A DNA stretch of 64,000 nt from CBDBJR01 sp965206445 (GCA_965206445.1 CBDBJR010000002.1:1240001-1304000), one strand, 5' to 3'; shown: positions 28,018 through 36,548, counted from the stretch's first letter. Notes: a model not told the origin generated them from the sequence alone. A program made the numbers and translations.

Positions 28018-28740
28018 TGCTTGCTATTCCGGCTATGCGGTATTGGCCACACACGGAGGCGGGCGGTCAGGCACAGCATTAAAATACATGAACGACAGAT
28101 ATGGCCGCTCAGTAATCGGTTTGGTTCAGGAAGGTGGGATGAAATACCGACGTTAATGCCGTCAATTTCGCGGACTGCATGTCGTACCGAGACACTCCAT
28201 TACATCAATCGGCTGACTGTCGAGTCAGCCGGGCGTTCGGCCATCATTGCCGCACGACAATCGGTCTCGTTGCCAATCGGCTACAATCTCAACGCTGGCT
28301 GAGCAACGTGCGCGCAAACAAACCGTGTTTACGCGCACTGTGCGACAGTGCCGTCCGGGGCATAGACTCCGGGGTACAGATGATATTACAGGCTACCATA
28401 CACCAACATTGACTGGATTGGGCATCGGTGCCCGATTTACCGAATCTGGGTCACCGTTGACTTGATTGTGGGCCGAATTGCGGTTGGCAGCTGTTAGCTG
28501 CTTGCCGGACTGTCGGCCATCGAACATGCGGGCAAGGCGAACGCAGAGGCAATATATCTGCGGCTAGCTTACCGTCTTTCATCACCGAGCCTTCCGCTCG
28601 GGTACCGCTTGCCATTGTCGGGCCGACGGTACAAAAACTCTTCGTTCATCTACTGAGTTTCGTAATTGCAACAGCAGAATACCCGATTGTTACACAATAA
28701 TCCAGACAAATGCAATGCCGGTTGAGGTTGTAGAGTAGAA
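28018..28740. other. long rne/tRNA-Val intergenic region with hairpins
   Basis: About 720 bp without a supportable protein gene. Short perfect inverted repeats are visible: GCACTGT-3-ACAGTGC (28335-28351), GGGCA-4-TGCCC (28420-28433) and CCGAGC-5-GCTCGG (28585-28601). RNase E genes commonly carry long structured 5' leaders used for autoregulation, and part of this region may be that leader on the minus strand. No promoter could be fixed, and no known small RNA was recognised. Confidence 0.35.
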
Positions 28741-28769
28741 TTGAATAAATTCGGTTGGCGGTGTACACT
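28741..28769 (+). promoter_or_regulatory. sigma70-type promoter for tRNA-Val
   Basis: TTGAAT (28741-28746), 17-bp spacer, TACACT (28764-28769), ending 10 bp before the mature tRNA 5' end. Confidence 0.55.
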
Positions 28770-28779
28770 ACCGGGTTGC

Positions 28780-28857
28780 AGGCGCGTAGCTCAGATTGGT
28801 TAGAGCACCACCTTGACATGGTGGGGGTCGGTGGTTCGAATCCACTCGCGCCTACCA
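28780..28857 (+). tRNA. tRNA-Val (GAC)
   Basis: Complete cloverleaf with encoded CCA. The acceptor stem AGGCGCG pairs with CGCGCCT. The anticodon arm CCACC-TTGACAT-GGTGG gives anticodon GAC, and the T arm GGTGG-TTCGAAT-CCACT is close to canonical. It reads valine codons GUC/GUU. Confidence 0.95.
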
Positions 28858-29077
28858 TTGCCTGGCCGGTGACGTGAATCAGCCGAATGGCGGGCGATGC
28901 GGCTGACCGGCATCGGGCGGTGGTTTGCCGTCCAACCCGCATGTGAGGGAGCATTTTCCTGTGGCCGCCCGGCGCGTGCGGCTGCTGTCGGCCGCTTTGC
29001 ATTGATGACTGCGTTGGGCGCTTGCCCGCTTCATCCGGTGTTGTTGGGTGTGAATAAAACGAGATAAATGAGTAAAT

Positions 29078-31003
29078 ATGCTGCAAATCACGCTGCCGGA
29101 TGACTCGGTAAGGGCTTTCGACAGCCCGGTTACACTGGCGCAAATCGTCGCCGATATCGCTCCCGGGCTAGCCCGGGCGGCGGTTGCCGGGGCAGTTGAT
29201 GGACAGCCGCGGGATCTCTCGGAATCGATCGGGCAGGACAGCACGGTGCAGTGGTTTACGCAAGCGGATGCGCAGGGGCTGGAGGTGATCCGGCATTCCT
29301 GTGCGCATTTGCTCGGGCATGCGATAAAACAGCTGTGGCCGGATTGCAAGATGGCGATCGGGCCGGTAGTAGAGAACGGTTTTTATTATGACGTGGAGTT
29401 GGCGCAGCCGATTAGCGAAGGCGATTTGTCGCTGCTCGAGCAGCGCATGCAGGAGCTGGCGCATAGTGATTATGCCGTGGTCAAGAAGATGGTTCCCTGG
29501 GCGCAGGCGCATGCGTTGTTTACCGAGCGTAATGAGCCGTACAAGCTGGAAATCCTCGAACAGGATATCGACCGGGAAGCGCATCTGGGGCTGTATTATC
29601 ATCAGGAATATATCGATATGTGCCGTGGCCCGCATGTGCCGCATGTCGGCTTTTGTCGCCATTTCAAGCTAATGCGCGTGTCCGGCGCGTATTGGCGTGC
29701 CGACCGTCGGCGTCCGGCGCTGCAGCGCATTTATGGCACCGCCTGGGCGGACAGGAAACAACTGAAATCGTATCTGCAGCAGCTGGAGCAGGCCAAAAAG
29801 CGCGACCATCGGCTGCTGGGCAAGCAACTGGGCCTGTTTCATTTGCAGGAGGAGGCGCCGGGCATGGTGTTCTGGCACCCACGCGGCTGGGCGCTCTATC
29901 AGGTGTTGGAACAGTATATGCGCCGTGCCCAGCAAGCGCACGGCTATCATGAGTTGAAAACCCCGCAGGTGGTCAATTATACGCTGTGGCAGCGCTCCGG
30001 GCATGCCGAAAAGTTCGGTGACGACATGTTTCGCATGCAGTCCGAGGGGCGCGACTATGCGCTCAAGCCGATGAATTGCCCCTGTCATGTGCAGGTATTC
30101 AATCATGGCCTGAAAAGTTATCGTGATCTGCCGCTGCGATTCAGTGAATTCGGCAGTTGCCATCGCAATGAGTTGTCCGGTGCGCTGCACGGCTTGATGC
30201 GGGTGCGCGGTTTTGTGCAGGATGACGGGCATATTTTTTGCACCGATGATCAGATACACAGCGAGGTGTCGTCGTTTATCGACTTCGTGCACCAGGTCTA
30301 TCGGGATTTTGGCTTTGAGCAGATTATCTATTGTCTGGCGACTCGACCGGAAAATCGCGTCGGCGAAGATGCCGACTGGGAGCGAGCCGAATCGGCATTG
30401 GCGCAGGCGCTCGACGAGCGCGGATTGGACTGGAAGGAATTGCCGGGTGAGGGGGCTTTTTATGGCCCGAAAATCGAGTTTTCGCTCAAAGACAGCATCG
30501 GTCGGGTGTGGCAGTGCGGCACGATGCAGGTGGACTTTTTTATGCCGGGGCGGCTGGACGCAGCGTATGTGGCCGAGGACGGCAGCCGGCAGGTGCCGGT
30601 GATGCTGCACCGCGCTATTCTGGGCTCGTTCGAGCGTTTTGTCGGTATTTTGCTGGAGCATTATTCCGGCCGACTGCCGGCTTGGCTGGCGCCGTTGCAG
30701 GCGGTGGTGCTCAACATTACCGACAAACAGGCGGAATATGCTGAAAATGTCGAAAAAATTCTGAAAAAACAGGGCTTCAGGGTAGAATCCGACTTGAGAA
30801 ACGAAAAGATCGGCCTTAAAATCCGCCAGCAAACATTACAGCGGGTACCATACCTGCTGGTGGTGGGGGACCGAGAAGTTACCAGCGGTACCGTTGCAGT
30901 ACGCGTCAGGGAGGGAGACGATCTGGGAGCAATGTCGGTTGATGCCGTGGTCGAATTGTTGCGCCAGTCAATGGCGCCGGCGCATCCGATTGATGCTTCC
31001 TGA
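29078..31003 (+). CDS. thrS: threonyl-tRNA synthetase
   Basis: Class II aminoacyl-tRNA synthetase, 641 residues, normal length. It has an N-terminal TGS domain (1-60), then the editing domain with HSCAHLLGHAIKQLWP and the CRGPHVPHVG zinc/editing region. The catalytic core carries the zinc ligand Cys in ALKPMNCPCHVQVF, GEGAFYGPKIEF and VMLHRAILGSFERFVGIL, followed by the C-terminal anticodon-binding domain from about 535. The initiator ATG at 29078 is preceded by GATAAATGAGTAAAT and no strong Shine-Dalgarno, as in some autoregulated thrS leaders. It heads the thrS-infC-rpmI-rplT-pheS-pheT-ihfA series. Confidence 0.97.
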   Translation: MLQITLPDDSVRAFDSPVTLAQIVADIAPGLARAAVAGAVDGQPRDLSESIGQDSTVQWFTQADAQGLEVIRHSCAHLLGHAIKQLWPDCKMAIGPVVENGFYYDVELAQPISEGDLSLLEQRMQELAHSDYAVVKKMVPWAQAHALFTERNEPYKLEILEQDIDREAHLGLYYHQEYIDMCRGPHVPHVGFCRHFKLMRVSGAYWRADRRRPALQRIYGTAWADRKQLKSYLQQLEQAKKRDHRLLGKQLGLFHLQEEAPGMVFWHPRGWALYQVLEQYMRRAQQAHGYHELKTPQVVNYTLWQRSGHAEKFGDDMFRMQSEGRDYALKPMNCPCHVQVFNHGLKSYRDLPLRFSEFGSCHRNELSGALHGLMRVRGFVQDDGHIFCTDDQIHSEVSSFIDFVHQVYRDFGFEQIIYCLATRPENRVGEDADWERAESALAQALDERGLDWKELPGEGAFYGPKIEFSLKDSIGRVWQCGTMQVDFFMPGRLDAAYVAEDGSRQVPVMLHRAILGSFERFVGILLEHYSGRLPAWLAPLQAVVLNITDKQAEYAENVEKILKKQGFRVESDLRNEKIGLKIRQQTLQRVPYLLVVGDREVTSGTVAVRVREGDDLGAMSVDAVVELLRQSMAPAHPIDAS

Positions 31004-31097
31004 CCGCCTGCCTTCCCAGACCCGCGAGGCGCCCCGGTTACACGCCGTGATGCAGGTCGGCAGAATAACCGTCAGGTTGCAATTTTTTAGTACTTCG

Positions 31098-31102
31098 AGG
31101 AG
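31098..31102 (+). promoter_or_regulatory. ribosome binding site that fixes the infC start
   Basis: AGGAG lies 9 nt before ATC at 31112. The in-frame ATT at 31103 directly abuts the AGGAG and is too close to be used. The frame is closed upstream by TAG at 31088. Confidence 0.7.
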
Positions 31103-31111
31103 ATTGAAACA

Positions 31112-31639
31112 ATCGCAAAATTAAAGCAGCAGCGTGTCAATGGCCAAATCAGCGGTGATTCGATACGCGTGATCGGTGCGGACGGCGCGCAGGTTGGAAT
31201 TATGTCTTTACAGCAAGCGCTTTCGATTGCAGAGCAGGCGGAATTGGATTTGGTCGAAATCTCGCCACATGCAGAACCGCCGGTTTGCCGGGTAATGGAC
31301 TACGGAAAGTTTCTTTATAATGACAGCAAGAAGCGTCAGGGGGTTAAAAAGAAACAAAAGCAAACCACGGTCAAAGAGGTCAAATTTCGGCCGGGAACGG
31401 ATGTGGGCGACTATGCGGTCAAGCTGCGCAATTTAACCCGTTTCCTGGATGCGGGTAATAAAGCGAAAGTGACCATGCGGTTCCGTGGTCGCGAGCTGGC
31501 GCATCGTGAACTGGGCCTGAAAATGCTGCAGCGGGTTGAGCATGATCTGCTGGAGATTGCCAGCGTTGAGCAGGCGGCGACCATGGAAGGGCGTCAGATG
31601 GTGATGGTTCTGGGGCCGAAGAAAAAGCAAGGTGCGTGA
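31112..31639 (+). CDS. infC: translation initiation factor IF-3 (rare ATC start)
   Basis: IF-3, 175 residues if read from ATC 31112; binds the 30S subunit and checks start codons. The N-domain begins KLKQQRVNGQISGDSIRVIG; VDLVEIS/PVCRVMDYGKF-type motifs and the C-domain VKEVKFRPGTDVGDYAVKL follow. Starting at the first ATG or GTG would delete the conserved N-terminal strand (RVNGQI), so a non-standard start is required. Rare starts (AUU in E. coli) are the known basis of infC autoregulation, because IF-3 rejects them. The next gene, rpmI, is 72 bp downstream. Confidence 0.9.
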   Translation: MAKLKQQRVNGQISGDSIRVIGADGAQVGIMSLQQALSIAEQAELDLVEISPHAEPPVCRVMDYGKFLYNDSKKRQGVKKKQKQTTVKEVKFRPGTDVGDYAVKLRNLTRFLDAGNKAKVTMRFRGRELAHRELGLKMLQRVEHDLLEIASVEQAATMEGRQMVMVLGPKKKQGA

Positions 31640-31711
31640 GTAGTTGAAGCAGGCCGGTGACGAGTGCCGTATACGGCCTAAACTAAAAATACTGAAGATA
31701 ATTGGTGCGTT

Positions 31712-31909
31712 ATGCCGAAACTAAAAACCCATAGAGGTGCGATCAGCCGCTTCCGCTGCACTGCAAGCGGCAAGTTCAAGCGCTCGCAATCACACCTGCG
31801 TCATATCCTGACGAAGAAGTCGACCAAGCGTAAGCGTCATCTGCGTTCAAGCAGTTTGATTGATGTATCCGATCGTGCTGCGGTTAAGCGGATGCTGCCG
31901 TATCGCTGA
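31712..31909 (+). CDS. rpmI: 50S ribosomal protein L35
   Basis: 65-residue basic protein beginning MPKLKTHRGAISRFRCTASGK, full length for bL35. Between infC and rplT as in all classic infC operons. In E. coli, L20 represses translation of this pair through an mRNA structure; no equivalent fold could be confirmed by eye here. Confidence 0.97.
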   Translation: MPKLKTHRGAISRFRCTASGKFKRSQSHLRHILTKKSTKRKRHLRSSSLIDVSDRAAVKRMLPYR

Positions 31910-31922
31910 TAGGTGAGCAGCG

Positions 31923-31976
31923 GGAACAGTCGTCGGAAACAGCCATAGAAAACAGCTACAGGAAACAGTCACAGGA
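31923..31976 (+). repeat. short tandem repeat in the rpmI-rplT spacer
   Basis: The spacer upstream of rplT contains about five copies of a GGAAACAG-like unit spaced 13-14 nt apart (GGGAACAG, GGAAACAG, GAAAACAG, GGAAACAG, GGAAACAA), ending 8 nt before the rplT ATG. The last GGA serves as the ribosome site; the others may be extra ribosome- or L20-contact sites, or simple slippage products. Confidence 0.55.
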
Positions 31977-31984
31977 AACAAATT

Positions 31985-32344
31985 ATGCCAAGAGCGCAAA
32001 GAAGTGTCGCAGCCGGTGAGCGGCATAAAAAAACTCTCAAGCTGGCCAAAGGATATCGGGGTGCGCGCAGCCGGTTATTCAAAGTGGCCAAACAGGCGGT
32101 GGATAAAGCAGGCCAGTACGCCTACCGCGACCGGCGCCAGCGCAAAAGACAATTTCGTGCGTTGTGGATTGTTCGCATCAATGCGGCCGCGCGCGAAAAC
32201 GGGGTCAGCTACAGCCGCCTGATTGCCGGCTTGAACCGGGCCGGCATCGCGCTTGACCGGAAAATACTGGCCGACCTAGCGGTCAATGACAAGGCGGCGT
32301 TCAGTCGTCTGGCAGCGCAGGCAAAAGCGGGGGCGGCAGCCTGA
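31985..32344 (+). CDS. rplT: 50S ribosomal protein L20
   Basis: 119 residues, full-length bL20: MPRAQRSVAAGERHKKTLKLAKGYRGARSR-type start, then AYRDRRQRKRQFRALWIVRINAAARENG. Assembly-initiator protein of the 50S subunit and, in enterobacteria, translational repressor of rpmI-rplT. Confidence 0.97.
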   Translation: MPRAQRSVAAGERHKKTLKLAKGYRGARSRLFKVAKQAVDKAGQYAYRDRRQRKRQFRALWIVRINAAARENGVSYSRLIAGLNRAGIALDRKILADLAVNDKAAFSRLAAQAKAGAAA

Positions 32345-32424
32345 TTCCCCGTTGATTGGGCGCCGGCGGTACGGTTTCTGCACGGCCTGCCCCGGGACGC
32401 GGGCAGATTGGACGGCACCTGGTA

Positions 32425-32502
32425 ATGGCCTTGCAGGATAAATTTTTTTCGACGTATCGCATCAACATGTCTTCCCACTGTACCCGCTGCCGGTCTTTCT
32501 GA
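32425..32502 (+). CDS. possible leader peptide ORF upstream of pheS
   Basis: A 25-codon ORF starting at ATG 32425. Its stop (TGA 32500-32502) abuts the TTG at which pheS can start. It contains Phe at positions 7, 8 and 25. E. coli has a Phe-rich leader (pheM) at this place, but this ORF is not especially Phe-rich and has no good ribosome site or clear attenuator. It is recorded because of its exact abutment; it may be chance. Confidence 0.22.
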   Translation: MALQDKFFSTYRINMSSHCTRCRSF

Positions 32503-33543
32503 TTGCCTGTGGCAGAGACACAACCGGCCCTGCAGCAGCTTTGCGCCCATGCCCGGCAGACTATCCGAGCTGCCGATTCGCTGCATGATCTGGAGCAAAT
32601 GCGGGTACGCTATCTGGGCAGAAAGGGTGAAATTACCACCCGGTTAAAACACATTGCCGCGCTCGCGCCCGACCAACGCAAGGTCTGTGGCCGGCAAATC
32701 AATCTGGCCAGAGACCGCATCCAGGGCTGGCTCGAACAGCGGCGGCAACAACTCGAGCGCGAATCGCTTGCGCAGCGATTATTGCACGAGAAAATCGATG
32801 TGACCCAGCCCGGTCGCAGCCAGTCGGCAGGGTCAAGGCACCCGATCAGCCACACGCTGGATCATCTGATCGATATTTTCGAGCGGCTGGGTTTTGCGCT
32901 CGCCAGCGGGCCCGAAATTGAGCATGATTATTACAATTTTGAGGCGCTGAATATTCCCGCCGATCATCCCGCGCGCGCGATGCACGATACGTTTTATATC
33001 GATGACAGCACGGTTTTGCGCACCCATACTTCACCGGTGCAAATCCGTCACATGCATACGCACACGCCGCCGATTCGCGTGATTGCGCCGGGCAAGGTCT
33101 ATCGCTGTGACTCGGATGTCACGCATACACCGATGTTCCACCAGCTGGAAGGGCTGGCGGTGGATCGCAATCTCACGTTTGCCGATTTGAAGGGGTTGTT
33201 GATTTTCTTTCTGCGGGAGTTTTTCGAGACCGATATCGAGGTGCGATTTCGACCATCCTATTTCCCGTTTACCGAGCCGTCTGCCGAGGTGGATATTGCC
33301 TGTGTGTTGTGTCATGGCCGCGGTTGCCGCACGTGTCGGCACAGCGGCTGGCTGGAAGTGCTGGGTGCGGGCATGGTGCATCCCGAGGTTTTTCGGCACG
33401 GCGAAGTGGATGCAAAGATATATTCGGGCTATGCTTTTGGCCTCGGGGTAGAACGGCTGGCGATGCTGCGCTATGGCGTGGACGATATTCGTTTATATTT
33501 TGCAAACGATCTGACGTTTCTACGCCAGTTCGCCCGGCTGTGA
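32503..33543 (+). CDS. pheS: phenylalanyl-tRNA synthetase alpha subunit
   Basis: Catalytic alpha subunit of the alpha2beta2 class IIc PheRS; 346 residues from TTG 32503, or two codons less from GTG 32509. The N-terminal coiled-coil/tRNA-contact segment is followed by HTLDHLIDIFERLGFALASGPEIEHDYYNFEALN, then motif 2 (VIAPGKVYRCDSDVTHTPMFHQLEG) and motif 3 (YAFGLGVERLAMLRYGVDDIR). The gene is intact. Its 3' end and the first 20 nt of the following spacer are partly duplicated 3.1-3.4 kb downstream. pheT is displaced by foreign DNA, although the two subunits must be made together. Confidence 0.96.
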   Translation: MPVAETQPALQQLCAHARQTIRAADSLHDLEQMRVRYLGRKGEITTRLKHIAALAPDQRKVCGRQINLARDRIQGWLEQRRQQLERESLAQRLLHEKIDVTQPGRSQSAGSRHPISHTLDHLIDIFERLGFALASGPEIEHDYYNFEALNIPADHPARAMHDTFYIDDSTVLRTHTSPVQIRHMHTHTPPIRVIAPGKVYRCDSDVTHTPMFHQLEGLAVDRNLTFADLKGLLIFFLREFFETDIEVRFRPSYFPFTEPSAEVDIACVLCHGRGCRTCRHSGWLEVLGAGMVHPEVFRHGEVDAKIYSGYAFGLGVERLAMLRYGVDDIRLYFANDLTFLRQFARL

Positions 33544-33563
33544 GCGGAGCGTAGCCGCCGTAC
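33182..33563 (+). repeat. left copy of the pheS-3'/spacer duplication
   Basis: Parental copy. Bases 33182-33305 match 36543-36666 with about five mismatches in 124 bp. Bases 33527-33563 match 36667-36703 with one mismatch in 37. The intervening 221 bp (33306-33526) are absent from the right copy. Confidence 0.9.
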
Positions 33564-33646
33564 TGTTTCTGCCCGGCGGACTGGAAGAACTCGCCCCGCG
33601 CTTCGCCGCATTAATAGGAAAAGTGCGAAAGAAAAATCGCGCGTAA
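33563..33646 (+). pseudogene. C-terminal remnant of a membrane transporter-like protein
   Basis: Directly after the left repeat a frame runs 27 residues to TAA: a hydrophobic LFLPGGLEEL start and a basic tail ending KVRKKNRA. The pattern resembles the C-terminus of LivM/UrtC-type ABC permeases. The gene body is missing because the repeat junction cuts it. Assignment is tentative; it is too short for more. Confidence 0.35.
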
Positions 33647-33753
33647 AGATGGGGCGGCCGAATCTGTTTTGTCGGCGAGCAACCTTGACTTTTTCGCGAA
33701 ATTCGGCAGTTTGCTGATATGATTCTCGTCACTTTATCAACCGGAAAATCGCA

Positions 33754-34227
33754 ATGACGATTATCGTTTCTCCCGAGGAGCGCCAATTTTCGCGGTGGCG
33801 TTTTCTGCAATCCACCGCCGCTGTCGGAGCGGCTTCGGTTTTGCCGACAGGAACACTGAGCGCGCAAGCCGCCGAGCCGAAGCGCGGCGGACATTTCCGT
33901 CTTGGAATCGGCGGCGGCACGACCGATTCGCTCGATCCGGCGACTTACGAAAATTCCTTCATGCAGAGAGTCGGCGGCACCTTGCACTGTTCGCTGACCG
34001 AAGTGAGCGCGGACGGCGCGCTGCTGCCGATGCTTGCCACCGAGTGGGAAGCCGGGCCCGGCGCGGTCAAATGGATTTTCCGCGTGCACAAGGATGTTGT
34101 CTTTCACGACGGCAAGACGATGACGGCGGACGATGCCTATTCGGATAAATTGGCGCACGGCGATCGGGTGGGCGGCAATTTGGATTTGGACGGCATGCGC
34201 GTCGCCGAGCGGTGGTGGTTCGCATAA
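33754..34227 (+). pseudogene. truncated peptide-type ABC solute-binding protein
   Basis: The frame opens with an RxRF-type Tat-like or Sec signal (FSRWRFLQSTAAVGAASVL), cleavage near AQAAEP, then the SBP_bac_5 N-terminus GGTTDSLDPATYENSF and KDVVFHDGKTMTADDAYS. At about residue 128 the similarity stops; some 30 unrelated residues lead to a stop. A functional protein would need another 350-400 residues, so this is a fragment. It lies in the insert between pheS and pheT, 21 bp before the flavoprotein gene. Confidence 0.75.
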
Positions 34228-34248
34228 TCGCTTCGGCGAGCGTGAAAA

Positions 34249-36294
34249 ATGGCACGCGATCCACGCTACGATTTGCTGTTTGAATCCGTCCGAATTGGCC
34301 CGGTCGTCGCCAAGAATCGCTTTTATCAGACGCCGCATTGCAACGGCGCCGGCGACTGGTCGCCGATGGCGGTCGCCGCCATGCGCGAAGTTAAAGCCGA
34401 AGGCGGCTGGGGCGTCGTCTGCACCGAAAATATGATGGTCGACGCATGGAGCGACATCAGCCCGTTTCCGGCGGTGCGACTCTGGAGCGACGAAGATTTG
34501 CCCGCGCAAATGGAAATGACCGAGCGCGTGCATCGCCACGGCGCATTGGCAGGATGCGAATTGGCGCACTTTGGAATTGCCGCCGCCAACCGAATCACCC
34601 GCCATTCGCCGCTTGGTCCTTCCAGCAGAATGACGATGGAATCCATTGATCCCCGCCAATCTCGCCGAATGGACAAGGGCGACATTAAAAATTTTCGCCG
34701 CCGTCACCGCCAAGCCGCCCTGCGCGCCAAGCGCGCCGGATTTGACATCATCTATTTGTACTGCCTGCACGAAAACTCCATCATCTCGCAATTTTTTTCG
34801 CCGAAGATTAACGATCGCAGCGACGAATACGGCGGCAATTTTAATAATCGCACGCGATTGTTTCGGGAGTTGCTGGAAGAGACGCGCGAAGCCGTCGGCG
34901 ATAAATGCGCCGTAGCGGTGCGAATCGCCGTCGCCCAGTTAACTGCCAATCCCATTATTGAACCGGACGAATTGCGCGATATTATCGCGTCAAACGCCGA
35001 AGCGCCGGATTTGTGGGATGTTAATCTCAATGATTGGTCGCAGGATTCCGCTACCTCCCGATTCGCCAAAGAAGGACACGAGGAGGAGCATATCGCCTTT
35101 GTTAAATCCATAACCACCAAGCCGGTGGTCGGCGTGGGGCGATTCACATCTCCGGACACAATGCTTTCACAGGTCAAGCGCGGGATTATTGATTTTATCG
35201 GCGCGGCGCGCCCGTCCATCGCCGACCCGTTTCTGCCCCGAAAAATTGAGGAGGGGCGGGCGGATGAAATCCGCGAATGCATCGGCTGCAATATCTGCGT
35301 AGCGGGAGAAAATAGTTTTACCGCCATGCGCTGCACGCAAAATCCGACCATTATGGAAGAGTGGCGTCGCGGTTGGCATCCGGAGAAAATCGCGCGCGAC
35401 GGCGGCGGCGAATCGGCATTGATAATCGGCGGCGGCCCCGCCGGTTTGGAATGCGCATTAACGCTCGCCCGTCGCGGCTATTCGGTGATGCTGGCGGAAT
35501 CCGAAAAACAATTGGGCGGCAGAGTCCTGCGCGAAAGCCGCCTGCCCGGCTTATCCGAATGGATTCGCGTGCGCGATTACCGGGTCGGACAATTGCAAAA
35601 AATGATGGATGCGGAAATCTATCCGGCATCCATACTTTCCGCCGAAGATGTTTTTAATGTCGGTGCGCGTTATGTCGTCTGCGCCACAGGTGCGCGATGG
35701 TGCCGGGACGGAATTGGCCGACGGCACTTAACGCCGATTCTTGACCCGTCGTTGCCCGGCATTTTTACCCCCGACGATATTATGGACGGCGTTAACATTA
35801 ACAGCCCGGTCGTCATTTACGACGACGACGGCTCTTATTTGTCCGCATCTTTGGCGGAAAAATTGCGCGCCGACGGCGGCGAGATTCGCATTGTCACACC
35901 GCACGCTATTTTCGCCCGCTGGACTCGCCTGACTTTGGAGCAGGAAAAATTAACGCGGCGAATGTTTGATTTGGGAATCCATTTGGAATGCGCCATGTCG
36001 CTTGCGAAATTTGACGGCGCGGAAGCGTATTGCGAATCCGTCCATAGCGGAAAAATACAGCGATTTGAAGCGGCATCGCTGGTCGTCGTCACTTCGCGGA
36101 TACCGAATGATGAGCTTTTTTATTCGCTGAGTGCGCAAACCGAGTCGATTGCCGACAGCGGAATTCGCCGCGTTTTTCGCGTTGGCGATTGCGAATCGCC
36201 CGGGCTTATCGCGCACGCTGTATTTGCCGGTCACCGTTTGGCGCGCCATTTGGAAGAATCGGAAGCGCCGGATATTTCCTGCAAGCGCGAGTGA
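34249..36294 (+). CDS. trimethylamine/dimethylamine dehydrogenase-family iron-sulfur flavoprotein
   Basis: 681 residues, close to the 729 of Methylophilus trimethylamine dehydrogenase. The TIM-barrel FMN domain begins MARDPRYDLLFESVRIGP. Cys31 in RFYQTPHCNGAG matches the cysteine that binds FMN covalently in TMADH, and Tyr171/His174 (YLYCLHE) match the substrate-site pair. A 4Fe-4S site is formed by Cys344, 347, 350 and 362. A Rossmann segment SALIIGGGPAGLECAL (389-404) starts the ADP-binding part. It should oxidatively demethylate a methylated amine, passing electrons to an ETF. Which amine is uncertain (histamine dehydrogenase is a relative). It appears intact inside an otherwise broken insert. 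Confidence 0.85.
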   Translation: MARDPRYDLLFESVRIGPVVAKNRFYQTPHCNGAGDWSPMAVAAMREVKAEGGWGVVCTENMMVDAWSDISPFPAVRLWSDEDLPAQMEMTERVHRHGALAGCELAHFGIAAANRITRHSPLGPSSRMTMESIDPRQSRRMDKGDIKNFRRRHRQAALRAKRAGFDIIYLYCLHENSIISQFFSPKINDRSDEYGGNFNNRTRLFRELLEETREAVGDKCAVAVRIAVAQLTANPIIEPDELRDIIASNAEAPDLWDVNLNDWSQDSATSRFAKEGHEEEHIAFVKSITTKPVVGVGRFTSPDTMLSQVKRGIIDFIGAARPSIADPFLPRKIEEGRADEIRECIGCNICVAGENSFTAMRCTQNPTIMEEWRRGWHPEKIARDGGGESALIIGGGPAGLECALTLARRGYSVMLAESEKQLGGRVLRESRLPGLSEWIRVRDYRVGQLQKMMDAEIYPASILSAEDVFNVGARYVVCATGARWCRDGIGRRHLTPILDPSLPGIFTPDDIMDGVNINSPVVIYDDDGSYLSASLAEKLRADGGEIRIVTPHAIFARWTRLTLEQEKLTRRMFDLGIHLECAMSLAKFDGAEAYCESVHSGKIQRFEAASLVVVTSRIPNDELFYSLSAQTESIADSGIRRVFRVGDCESPGLIAHAVFAGHRLARHLEESEAPDISCKRE

Positions 36295-36366
36295 CCCGCC
36301 AAATTCATCGGCGGCGTTGTGATAAAATCGCGCCCGCTTGAAATTTCGGAAGAGGCACGAAAAAGC

Positions 36367-36548
36367 ATGTCCGCCATTGATTTAGAGAAATTCGCCGCCG
36401 ATAACGGCGTGCGATATTTTCTAATTAGTTTCACTGATTTATTCGGAGTCGCGCGCCAAACTTGCGCCCGCCAGTGCCATCGCCGGAATGCAGCGTAATG
36501 GGGCCGGCTTCGCCGCGCATCTTAATATGACGCCGGCCGACCCCGATG
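36367..36548 (+). pseudogene. N-terminal fragment of type III glutamine synthetase-like gene (GlnT/GmaS), frameshifted
   Basis: ATG 36367 after GGAAGAGG opens MSAIDLEKFAADNGV, and continues RYFLISFTDLFGV, the start of GlnT / gamma-glutamylmethylamide synthetase. Near 36450 the family sequence moves one frame over (RAKLAPASAIAGMQRNGAGF, then MTPADPDVK), and at 36543-36548 it runs into the pheS repeat. Catalytic domain absent. Next to a methylamine-dehydrogenase-type gene, GmaS would be the logical identity, as it acts on methylamine, but the fragment cannot distinguish it from GlnT. Confidence 0.75.

Noticed and set aside
33520..34791. 423-codon minus-strand open frame across the pheS-pheT insert
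   Set aside because: Crosses the insert junction and two different plus-strand genes; no recognisable domain, so a shadow.
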